Part shown: in pieces, positions 23,561 to 35,800 of the stretch
How the letters are laid out: the number at the start of each line of letters is the position of its first letter
Numbering within the stretch: the stretch's first letter is position 1
Origin: Siphonodentalium dalli
Taxonomy: Eukaryota; Mollusca; Scaphopoda; Gadilida; Siphonodentaliidae
NCBI GenBank assembly: GCA_032622095.1
Contig: CP136063.1
Span: forward strand, 93,595,980-93,659,979
Direction: 5' to 3'
Length of the DNA stretch: 64,000 nucleotides
Notes under the pieces: model-generated
What the model was told of the DNA's origin: nothing
The model's input: the letters and a program-made list of their open reading frames with translations, nothing else
Databases searched by the model: none
Program-made: the position numbers and the translations under genes

Positions 23561-23817
23561 CTACAGCAGCAGAGTCGCCATGACAACAGCAGTTGGAATA
23601 ACAGTGAACACGAGGAACGTCCACAGAAATACTCTGTTTACCGAATCTGCAACTCTGGCCCACGTGACTGTGACGTATACATCTATGACTGAATCGCCGT
23701 CTGCTCCCTCTTTCATCGGTGTGACGTTGTTTGGTTTGTTGTAAAATCTGTTGATCCATCGTGGAACATCTCCTGGATATAAAGTGGGGCATTGACGATA
23801 CCGGGTGCGTTCACACT
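23561..23817 (-). CDS. Receptor exon 3: end of cytoplasmic loop and TM4
   Basis: The acceptor is AATTTGTCAG. The first two bases complete the split glutamate codon left by exon 2. The cytoplasmic part reads ECERTRYRQCPTLYP, DVPRWINRFYNKPNN, then VTWARVADSVNRVF, the amphipathic helix before TM4 in this family. TM4 is LWTFLVFTVIPTAVVMATLL, and the chain stops two residues later at TAG (23563-23561). The complete TM3-TM4 loop is about 57 residues, short compared with vertebrate subunits but usual for lophotrochozoan members. Two in-frame cysteines (C346, C354) lie early in the loop. Confidence 0.8.
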
Positions 23818-26800
23818 CTGACAAATTTACATAATACAGCAAAAACCTCTCCATACCAGACCCTCTATAAACCTATTCCCTCCCAATACCGAACAATTTG
23901 TCAGGTCCCGAATTCATCCAAGTGCATTCTCACTAAAAATTACCTCTGTAATCCATAAACTCTCTATTCCGAACATCGGACGGATTTTCTAGTCCATAAG
24001 TGAACGAATTCATTAATTTTACCTCCGAAATCCGAACACGGAAATCGACACCAACCGAACGCACGTTCTGTAGATTTGACATACTTGATGTTGAGCTCTT
24101 ATCTGCTTTGGATACAACTAGGGATCATTTATAAGTTTATATGATTATATCCCTGGTCTACATTAAACTCTGAGCGGTCGTTTTCGTGATAGCTCATTCA
24201 TTGTGGCTGGTCGATTAAAACTTTTGGTGACAATACACTGCCATCGTGTACTTTTAGCAAACTTCATTAGTGTTTAGTTTGGACAGTGATCGTAAAAACT
24301 AAGAGTCCACCTCAGCGTGATGCAAATTCGTCGTAGAAATAATTAAATATTCTAGGACATGAACGACAACCTATATTATTTTAGAATGTATATGGCCCAC
24401 CGTTGTTGATAGATATTCACGTTTTATCTACAATTTACTACCAGCTAATGGTATATCTGACTCAGTACCTATATTCTCAATTTTATGATGGTCATCTTGA
24501 GTCGCGACCTCCAGGTATTCAACCCTTTCTACATTAAACACTCATTGGCGAGTAGTTCCCTTAGGAAATGTTCAGATAATAAGTTCGTTGAACTTATTAT
24601 CTGAACATTTTCCCACCAAAGAATATGAACACTTCTACATTTGAATTAACTTTTCGTGTTGCCTGTCGTCTGTTTTTAATACCTGAGCACCCCTCCAGAT
24701 GAATACTAGACAATTCCAATGTATAGGCTACTTTAATAACTGAATGGAAGAATCCATTCAGTACATAAAGGGTTAAGATTGTTTTCTGGTGTCTGGTATA
24801 TCAAGCAATACCAACATGCAACAACATAATCGCTATATGTTTTCACCAAATTGACACGGGGACATAGTGAACATTAAGATCGAACCTCTAGTGTAACCCA
24901 TGGGGGATTTATAACACCAACACCATAGTAATGCTTAATTGGTCATTGTCGCATGGTTTCGAGCAAAAATACACCCAGGATCTCTCAAACGTGCAAAAAG
25001 ACACCCATGATCTCAGTCTCACCAAACAACGGGAATTTACATTAGTCGTCTGCTATCTATTACGGAACTCCCATTTAAATTCCGTTGATATTTCACACCG
25101 ATCACAAACAAATAATTATTATAATAATATTAATAAATATATGACATATATATATAGCAGACGACTGATCTAAATTCCCGTTGTGTTGTGAGCTTTTGAG
25201 ATCCTGTGTGTCTTTTTGCACGTTTGGGACATCCTGGGTGTCTTTTTGCACGTTTGATAGATCCTGGATGTCTTTTTGCTCGAAACCATGCGACAATGAC
25301 CAATTGAACCATAGTAATGACTTACCTTCTTTGTTGTAGATCATAGACACAATGGACGTCATTATTACGTTGATGACGCTAGACAGCGTAATGTATCCCA
25401 AGTATACGACAAATATGCTGATCGTGTTGGCGGTACGAGGGCATTGTGATGCTGTGTATGTAACGTAGACGACCGTTGCTAAGAAGTTGGACACGCAGAA
25501 GGATACTTTTTCGCCGGAACACACAGGTATGATGAACGAAACCGACGCGAGCATCACCAGCAGTAAGGGCGGGAGAATCTCTGTGCCGATGTGAACAGTC
25601 ACTCGACGTTTCAATATCAGGGTGAAGGTCATTGTTACCCAGTCCCCAGTATAGCCATCAATCTTGTTGCTTTCCACCCCCTGGAGCTCCCACATGGAAT
25701 TCGATTCAAAGGCATCTGTTTTAAATTCGGATTGATAGAACTCGATCTCCTGGTTGGTATCGGAGTCAGTGACGAACGAGAGACTACAGCGCTGTTCATC
25801 GAATGGGTAGTATGTGACGTCGAGTAAACATCTTGACGTCAGCGTCTCCATGGATTTGAACTCAACAATACCAATGTCGCTCACGGTGATTCGGTTTGCT
25901 TGTTCACCAATCTTTTGGGCGTTCCCCATTCCGTTTAGAAGAATTAGCGCTGGTGTCCATAAGTCGTCCTTCAGGACCTGGTGAGTGATATTTAAAACAG
26001 TGTTTTTATGACAAAACCAAGTCCCCCGCCAATGACCATAATATATAAATGTTCATTGAACAATCACTGTGAATGAACGTTATATTTTTATATCACACAT
26101 TCATATAAATAAATCTTTTAAAGGTACTCAACCCGATAAAACTCCTCTCAATTACTATTTCAATGGCTTCGGGGGTCAAAAATATTTGATTCGAGTCGAG
26201 GAAGTCACCCATCAAAGCTCAGATTTGTTAGATATCGATTTTAGAAATCTATTATTTTTCATTATCGGGAATTCTTTCTGGCCCAGAAGACAATCAAAAA
26301 TTCGCTATTATTACCCACTTGATTATAGAGTTATCCATCCTTGTCTGTTTGAATAGAATTTTGGCGTAAAATCTCGAGCAGGTTACCAAATTGACGGCAG
26401 TTATCAGTACTCATCTCGAGAACATAAGAATTTTCAAAAATCAATATCTAATAACTCTGAGCTTTGTTTGATGGGTTCCTCGACTCGAATCAAATATTTT
26501 TTACCCCCAAAGCCAAAGAAATAGTAATATAGGACCCTCTGATCGGATTGTTGTTGTTGGAATCTGTTGAGATGGGGACCCTCTTTACGGGTTGAGTACC
26601 TTTAACTGAGCTTATCAACACGAACATAAAATAATTTGGCTTCTTGGATAAATCTTGGTCTTATTGGGTCTAGATGTACACTTGTTTAACGAATTTTGGA
26701 TTAAGTTACACAGGCTAGAATGAAGTTGAATCCGTCAATATTTAGATACTCAAGTTATCGCCGGAGCATTTGCATTTATTCAAATTCATAATTGGAAATA

Positions 26801-29800
26801 AACATGTTTTAGCGTAATCCAAGAATAAAATAAATAAATTCTATTAATAAATAAATTACATCGTATATAACAACATTAATAAATGAATACATTGATTGAC
26901 TTGCAAATGCCTATACATTTAGGCGCCGTATAGATAGCTTTTAATTTGTTGGTTAATTCACCCTATACCAACATCGTGTTAACATATATTCTTCTCAAGT
27001 CTCTATACATAGTACAATGGTATACAAAGTGGATTTCGTACTCAGTTTGTTTGTTATTAAAGATGTTTCTCAAAACTCGCAACTACAATTATCGGTTATA
27101 AATATGTTTGGCTCATTTGGACTCAACCATGCATCTGTAAGACAAGACATCTAAATATTGGCCAATCATAAGGAAAACATGCTACTATTTCCATAAAAAT
27201 TTAGTTTGCCCCTCGAACGCGAACAGTGTTCGATTTTCCTTTAACTGTAGTCTTTAAAAGTAATACCTTACTCGTATTTAAATTCGCGCAGTACTATTTT
27301 TCGCTCAGTTTTGAATTCGCGCACTTTAAATTCGCGCACCTAGCTGCGCGAATTCAAAACTGAGAAAACTATTTTCGTAATATTTCTGTGATATTTTTAT
27401 ATATCTTGGAGCTGATGACAGTGTCGGCTCTTAGTCATTGCTGTAGATAGTATATAGTCGGGGAGCCAATAAGGTCCACCTGCACCCCCCCCCCCCCCCC
27501 GATGATTACAAATAACCTTATTTTTATTGTTCCCTATGGTAACCAGATAAAGAATCCGGATTTCACCGAAAAATAAAGGTGGCCCTACTAGGTGCTAGAG
27601 CCATTTGAATCCAAGATGGCCGCCATTTCCTCTAATTCCGACCAGCTGTATTTAATCGTTGTAATGAATCGGTTGTTAGCAAAAGACACAGACAAAATGT
27701 ATGCCATTTTGTTGGTATGATGTCTTTCTTCAAAATGACGGCAAATAATTTCGAAAAAAAATCAACATGGCCACCGAAAAATGACGTCATATGCACGAAA
27801 ATAGGAAATTTAATTAATATTTCACCATATCTTCCATTTTTCTTCACATTAATCATTAGTAAATGGCAATGTTTTTGAGACAGTCATCAAGCGTGATATT
27901 ATAGCGTCATTTTAAGACATTTGCCATTGGCGAGGGTTCCGTAATAGATACAGAAAGAGGATTTGAAAAAGAGGGGTGAAATTTTCGAATTTTTTTGCAA
28001 GACATTTTGATAGTCATTTTAACGACAAACCACACAGGCTGTTAATAGAATGTCAACAACTATGTGCTTTATGTTATTGGACGGATGTTTTACTTCAATG
28101 GGAATGAAATTGGTGTAGAAAATTTCCAAAATGGCCGCCGAAAATATGAAAAATGGTAAATATTGCCCCAGGGTGTCCTGCAATGGCTTACAAGTTGTGG
28201 TTGATATATAAAATTGGCTAATCTGTATTATATACATGAATACTAACATGTCTGATGCACCATGGATCATTGTTTCTATTGTCACCACTGACATCACCAG
28301 AAATATTGGATTTTACTCTCACAAACTTGACATAAATATCGGCAAAAATTCACTTTCAGGGTTGGACAATTGTTTTAAGTAAAATGCAACTATCATTGGT
28401 ATCAAAGGTATTTATTGTTTTGGTCTATCTTAAATGTGTCACACTACGGTGTTTATAGACCAAATCGCTCAAGATGGCTTCCAAAATGGCAACCAAATTT
28501 GTAAACAGTTAATTTTTTACATATATCCCGAACATTATTCTCTGCGTTATCCGACAAGGTAGTAAACTGTGACTCACTTGGTTATTATACGTATTAGTTA
28601 ATTAACTGACAACTACGTTCTATTATGTTTGTCCCAGTTCCGTATGGGGCATGACAAATTCATTTTAAAGTTGCAGTATGCAATTTTGCGGAGAACCTCT
28701 TTTGTGATTCTTGCCATATTATTGAAAGGAAATGGGCAGAACTTTGAAACGGAACTGAGATGAACAAAACTATGTGGCTATTCTGGTCCATTGTGATAAA
28801 AAGTGATCAACTGGATACAGGGTGGATGCAAAGATGGTAGCCAGGGAGTTACTATATGACCATAGGTGAGGTGAATAGGTATACAGGGAGTTATTGTATG
28901 GTCAATGGTGAGATGAGTACATGTATGTATACAATGAGTGACTATATGATCATAAATGTAATGAATAGCTATACAGGGAGTGACTAAATGGTCATGTGTC
29001 AGGTGTATGAGTATAGCCGGTGTTCCTGCTTGGTGACTCGTGGCGGTATGGTCATGTGTAGGTTATACAGGTATACACATGTGTTGCTATATGGTCATGG
29101 GCGAGGGGTATGTGTATATAGCGAGCGGCTATATGGCCATGGATGATGTGCATATGCATACATGGAGTGAATATACTGACATGGCTGGGGAGTATTAGTA
29201 TATCTTGAGTGGCTATTCTGCTATGGTGTGACAAATAGGGATACAGGGAGTGACATGGCTAAGGGTGGGGTGACTATCTATACAATGATTGACCATGATC
29301 ATGTATGAATGTTTTGAATAGGTACACACGGGGTGACTATATGGCCATAGGTCAGATGAAGGAGTATACCAGGTGCCATGGGTGAGGGTATGTGTATGAA
29401 GCGAGTGGCTATATGACCATTGGTGGGGTGGATATGTATACCCGGGTGACTCTATGGTCATTGTTGTGGTGTTGATGTATATATTGAATGTCTATTTGAC
29501 CATGTGTGTGTGGAGAATAGGTATACATGGGATGACCGTATGGCCAATGGTGGGGTGAATGGGTATACAAGGAGTGACTCTATGGTTATGGGTCATGTTT
29601 AGGATTATACCCGGTGTGCCTGCATTGTGACGCATGGCTGTATGGCCATCCATGGTCATGGGTCATGTGTACGTTTATACAGTTGGTCACTATATTGTTA
29701 TGTCTGTGGTGTTGATGTATATATGGAATGACTGTGTGGTAATGTGTGGCTATCGCTTTTCACGTTTAAAGTTCTCCCATGTACACAAACACTATCAAGG

Positions 29801-32800
29801 TGGAGAACTCTTTGACATGACCTCTCTATTGATTAACATATCCTTGAGTTATTGCGGAAAGCGATAGCCACCCAAATTACACATGTACAACCCACCCATG
29901 ACCTCATATGTACATAAACACCACACACATGACAATATAGTCACCCACTCTATACACGTACACCTGACCATACAGCCATATTTGGTTATACCTGTACATG
30001 CCACAAATTACGATCCAGCCATGAGTCACCATGCATGAACACCAGGTATACTCCTACACCTGACCATATAGTCACTCTATGTATACATATTCACCACATT
30101 CACGATCATACAGTCACTCAATGTATACATATTCACCTCACCATGGACCATATAGCCACTACATGTATATCTATTCGCCATACACATGACCATAGCGTCA
30201 ATCCAGATATACATATACACCTCACCAATGGTGAGCCCTTCCAAATATACCGATACACGCACACACGACCACTCATAAGTTTCATACTTGCATATACACC
30301 TCACACATGACAATTCAGCAACTCACTGTATACTTATACACGCCATCCATGATCATTCATCTACACCCTATACACCACCGATGATAATACATCCACACCA
30401 TATATAAATATACGACCCACCCGTTACCAAAAGGGCACTCCCTATATAGTCACACGCTCGTCAATGACCATCCAGCTTATTACAGGTATGCATATAACTT
30501 CAATCTTGACCGTACAGGCATACCATGTGCACCTATACACATTACCCATAACCATAAAATCACTCCCTATTTATATACGCACTCCATCCATGATCATACA
30601 GCACAAATATACATATACACCCACATGTCACAATACAGCCACACACGGTACACATATACATCCCAACACGACCTTACAGTCACTCCATATATACATAAAC
30701 AACACACGGATGACCATGTAGCTACTCTCATTATATCTATACACCACAGCAATGCCCATACGGTCACTTCGGCCACACACAACAATACACCGTACAGTCA
30801 CTACATGCATACCGATTCACCTCACATATGCCCATACAGCCACTCCTTATATTCCTATGCATCTCACCATGGACACCCCACTCATAACCATATAGTCACT
30901 CCTTGTATACCTATTCACATCATTCATGACCATACAGTAACTCCCTGTATACCTATTCACATCACCCATGGTCATACAGTAACTCACTGGCTGCCATCTT
31001 GGCATCCATCTTTTATCCAGTTGATCACTTTTTATCACAATGGGCCAGAATAGCCACATATTATGGTTCATCTCAGTTCCGTCTCAAAGTTCTGTCCATT
31101 TCCTTTCAATAATATGGCCAGAATCACAAAAGAGGTTCTCCGCAAAATTGCATACTGCAACTTTAAAATGAATTTGTCATGCCCCATACGGAACTGGGAC
31201 AAACAGAATGGAACGTAGTTGTCAGTTAATTAACTATTAAACACGTATAATAACCAAGCGAGTCACAGTTTGCTACCTTGTCGGATAATGCAGATAATAA
31301 TGTTCAGGATATATGTAAAAAATTAACTTTTTACAAATTTGGTTGCCATTTTGGAAGCCATCTTGAGCAATTTGGTCTATAAACACCGTAGTGTGACACA
31401 TTTAAGATAGACCAAAACAATAAATACCTTTGATACCAATGATAGTTGCATTTTACTTAAAACAATTGTCCAACCCTGAAAAGTTAATTTTTGCCGATAT
31501 TTATGTCAAGTTTGTGAGAGAAAAATCCAATATTTCTGGTGATGTCAGTGGTGACAATAGAAACAATGATCCATGGTGCATCAGACATGTTAGTATTCAT
31601 GTATATAATACAGATTAGCCAATTTTATATATCAACCACAACTTGTAAGCCATTGCAGGACACCCTGGGGCAATATTTACCATTTTTTCATATTTTCCGC
31701 AGCCATTTTGGAAATTTTCTACACCAATTTCATTCCCATTGAAGTAAAACATCCGTCCAATAAAATAAAGCACATAGTTGTTGACATTCTATTAACAGCC
31801 TGTGTGGTTTGTCGTTAAAATGACTATCAAAATGTCTTGCAAAAAAATTCGAAAATTCACCCCTCTTTTTCAAATCCTCTTTCTGTATCTATTACGGAAC
31901 CCTCGTCAATGGCAAATGTCTTATAATGACGCTATAATATCACGCTTGATGACTGTCTCAAAAACATTGCAATTTACTAATGATTAATGTGAAGAAAAAT
32001 GGAAGATATGGTGAAATATTAATTAAATTTCCTATTTTCGTGCATATGACGTCCTTTTTCGGCGGCCATTTTGATTTTTTTTTCGAAATTATTTGCTGTC
32101 ATTTTGAAGAAGGACATCATACCAACAAAATGGCATACATTTTGTCTGTGTCTTTTGCTAACAACCGATCTATTACAACGATTAAATACAGCTGGTCGGA
32201 ATTAGAGGAAATGGCGGCCATCTTGGATTCAAATGGCTCTAGCACCTAGTAGGGCCACCTTTATTTTTCGGTGAAATCCGGATTCTTTATCTGGATACCA
32301 TAGGGAACAATAAAAATAAGGTTATTTGTAATCATCGGGGGGGTGCAGGTGGACCTTATTGGCTCCCCGACTAATATGTGTATATTAAACACCATCGCGG
32401 CGGATTTACATCGTGTAGACAATAAACTAGTAACAACATACATGATAATTTTGTGGCGACCTGGACTATTAGCATTTTTCTTATACAGGCATTTCAACAT
32501 TGTCTATATATGTTACCATTATTTGTCGCTTGAATTGTGACCAATGGTCTTGATAGCGGTTAGCCGAATGTAAATATATGCATATATGTATAGGCGTAAT
32601 TGTCTATTCAAACGTTCATAATATATGTAAACTCAGCAACATAGCACACTTTTATTTCATATGGACTGTGGTTTAGATTAAACTTGGGAGTCGTTCTATT
32701 TTTCGCTCAGTTTTAAATTCGCGCACCGATCGGTGCGCGAAAAATAGTACTGCGCGAATTTAAATACGAGTAAGGTATACGAAATCAAAACCTATAAGGA

Positions 32801-35800
32801 ACATTCAAGAGATCAACGTCATCATTTTCAGATTTTTGTAGAGGTCTTCCTCGTAAAATACATGTAACAATGATGGGGCCCCGTGAGCTCAATGTGTTTG
32901 TAAAGTTTTGTAATTGTAATATACAGTTTGCATTACCTCTCTATGTTATGCGAAATGACTTTTCCACTGATATGTGCGATCCATGCATATCCGGACTTAT
33001 GGTCGAAGTGAGTATGTTACTATATTGTATCTCACGTGACTTTGTTATTGAAATCAAGCTTTCCGATTGGTTGGCTACTCGACTCTATTAGTCGTAGTTG
33101 TATACTACGCCTTCAAGTCTATCCCATCGTGCACTATGCATATGTAGTTTTGACTACTAAAAATAGTAACGAACACTACATCAAACTTTGTTCTGAAACT
33201 ACTTGTTATTTCGCCGCTGATCCAAATTAAAGCTTCAGCAAGGCGAACATAAATTGTCTGAACTTAGTAAAAGTTGAAAATAGTAGTTTCCTACTGCTAA
33301 ATCAAAATTACAAAGGTAAATTATAATGATGTTTAGAGAGACTTACATTCAGTAAATTATAATGAGGTTTGTAGAGACTTACATTCAGTAAATTATAATG
33401 ATGTTTAGAGAGACTTACATTCAGTAAATTATAATGAGGTTTGTAATTTCTGCATTTGTTCGATACAATATAATAATTAGAGCATGACTTGTCGTGAAAT
33501 ACGCGGATATAGTGCATAGTGCGATTGTGTAGTTCACTCCGCTTCGCGTCGTGAACTACACAACCTCACTATGCACTATATCGGCGTATTTCACTCCAAG
33601 CCATGCTCTATTTATTAAATATTGCACATCTTACTACAACATCATACCACCACTGTGTGTTGGTCTTGATATGTTCAATGACACATTTAAGCAATGATGT
33701 AACTCATGTATGCTAAACGGCATCTAGTCTGGACAAGTATTTGAATCTTGTTCTAATTACTTAAAGAGAGTTGTCTAATAATATAGTAATAAAAATAATC
33801 CATCCAGTCATATACAGTGTATTATAGAGTGAATTATATATTATACATCGTGACACCGTTGTCTGTCCCGCCCTCCCACGAAAGGGTAACCCCCAGCTGC
33901 ATCGATTGCATGCGCATATATTAATGCTAGCATACTGAACATTTTTACAGCGGGTATTCCCTTAACTCTTAAGTGGTGCTAAGCCGCCACAGTACGAGTG
34001 ACCTTATACCCATTGGTCACAACTAAGCGTATAACTCTAAAATCACTCCCCTTGACTCGAAACTTATTAGCGCGCGCCGCGTGTATACTGTTCTGTAAAT
34101 TCTCGAAAGCTGTGGTCCGATGAGCATTTTATTTATACATAATTGGTTTTTCTGGTTTAAAAGTCGAACTGCGCGACCAGGAGGCCGAGTTCGGTAAAAG
34201 GTGTAGTTGGGAATTTCAATTTCGTTTATTGTCCTTTACATTATTAAGTCAATAATGTTGATTTTTGGTTTGTGACAAGCTATGTCAATTACCAATAAAA
34301 GAAATTTTTAAAAGATAATTTGTAAGTCTTATATTTCAACTTTTATAGATATGTTTCGTTCTGCAGCCCACTGATGGTTGTGGTCGGAGACGGCCGAATC
34401 GGCCGCCGGTTCGTTAATTGGGTGCTGGTTGTTATTGTTATTTTAACGGAATTCTGAGTTGGTCATTCGCGAAACCAATATATTTTATATTCTATAATTA
34501 CAAGCATGGGTATATAATATATTATCTTGAGCGCGTTACCATTTCTGACTATGGTTTTCTTGTAGCCACTGTTGTGAAACTAGGCCGCAGTTCGTCGGCG
34601 AGTGTCGACCAATGTCGCTGTGTTAAATGCGACTACAATCCACAACTCTAACCATTGATCCACCGAGATCCGCAAGAGAGATACGGATTTCTCTATTTTC
34701 AAACCGATATGCATGTGGGTAGTGACTATTCTCAGACAGAACGGCGCTAACGATATGGATCATATCCAAATATTGAAGTGATATGAAACACTCAGGTGCA
34801 TGGGGTTGATCAAATAGAAATTGAGCTTAATCTTGCTCAAAGTAGTTATTTTTACAAATAGTATATCCAGATTGATAACACACACCGTCAGTTCTATCTA
34901 TTAATTAAATACATTGACTCTCGGAGGCGAAATCATTTGCGTTTGTTTATCGCCAATAGTTGCGATCCGAATCAATATGTAAATATTTACAATTGAGCTT
35001 AGTTCAGACAATGTTTTCTATGGACTAGTACGGCCGATTTGTTGCAAATTTTCGGCGATGTTAGTAGAATGCTACACTCCTCCAGTTGCCTTAGTGCCTT
35101 AGTACCAACTTATCAGTTTTACGCACCCGAATAAGAACATAATATGTGACCCGCCATATCAAATCCAGTCGTAAGTCGGGATTTTTATTACCCTGTGCCA
35201 ATGCATTCTCTTATATATGTGAGTCGACCATAGGTCGCCTCGCATATATAAGAGAATGCATTTTTTACAATTTTTTCTTGTATTCTTTAACAATTTTATA
35301 ATTTCACACATACAGAGCCCCAGACAAACATGAGCAGACGACACTCTTCTATATACTTCTATATATGTGTGGGGCTCCCTGCAGGGTAATGCATGTTTTT
35401 TTATTTTATGTCCTAAAAATTGTAAGAAACATTTATTTAAAAAAAATGATAAAAAATTGTTAGGCCAATGCATTCTCTTATTTATGCGAGGCGACCTATG
35501 GTCGACTCGCATATATAAGAGAATGCATTGGCATAGGGTAAAAAAAATCCCGACTTACGACTGGATTTGATATGGCGGGTCACATATGTCTTTAAGTCAG
35601 TGAATCAATATGTAAATATTTACAATTGAGCTTAGTTGAGACAATGTTTTCTATGGAATCACGTAATAGATTTTAGAACTGCATAAAGCTAATGTTCATT
35701 GATTAGAGCCGAGTAAACATAAAAATAAATGGTCGTAAACCGAATGTTAGTCACTTAGGGTCGTAAACCGAATGGTAATCACCAATAAACTGGACAATGG

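Larger units (their letters stand above)
27455..32373. mobile_element. 4.9-kb foldback element with inward tandem repeats (intron 1)
   Basis: The ends TAGTCGGGGAGCCAATAAGG and CCTTATTGGCTCCCCGACTA are perfect inverses. The left arm (27455 to about 28860) and right arm (about 30995 to 32373) are near-identical throughout, apart from a C-run of 17 against a G-run of 7 near the ends. Both arms then pass into diverged tandem units of about 50 bp (TATACAGGGAGTGACTATAT, GGTCATGGGTGAGGTG) in opposite directions. They meet at a small spacer (29745-29871) bounded by GTGGCTATCGCTTT and AAAGCGATAGCCAC. Long inverted arms with inner tandem repeats are the plan of Drosophila Foldback-type elements. No transposase. 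Repeated short frames in both arms are not evidence of genes. Left TA and right TA may be the target duplication. Confidence 0.85.

Noticed and set aside
25102-25325. Extension of receptor exon 2 past the donor
   Set aside because: The frame runs into an inverted repeat with tandem KDTQD-type units; the donor at 25326/25325 joins exon 3 in phase and restores TM4.
28861-31071. Many overlapping open frames of 60-142 codons on both strands
   Set aside because: They read through the diverged 50-bp tandem units of the foldback element; the peptides are periodic His/Tyr/Thr-rich and have no domain.
27632-32249. Identical peptides encoded in both arms of the 4.9-kb element (for example from 28019-28297 and 31539-31742)
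   Set aside because: Identity follows from the inverted duplication, not from protein conservation; no motif, no start context.
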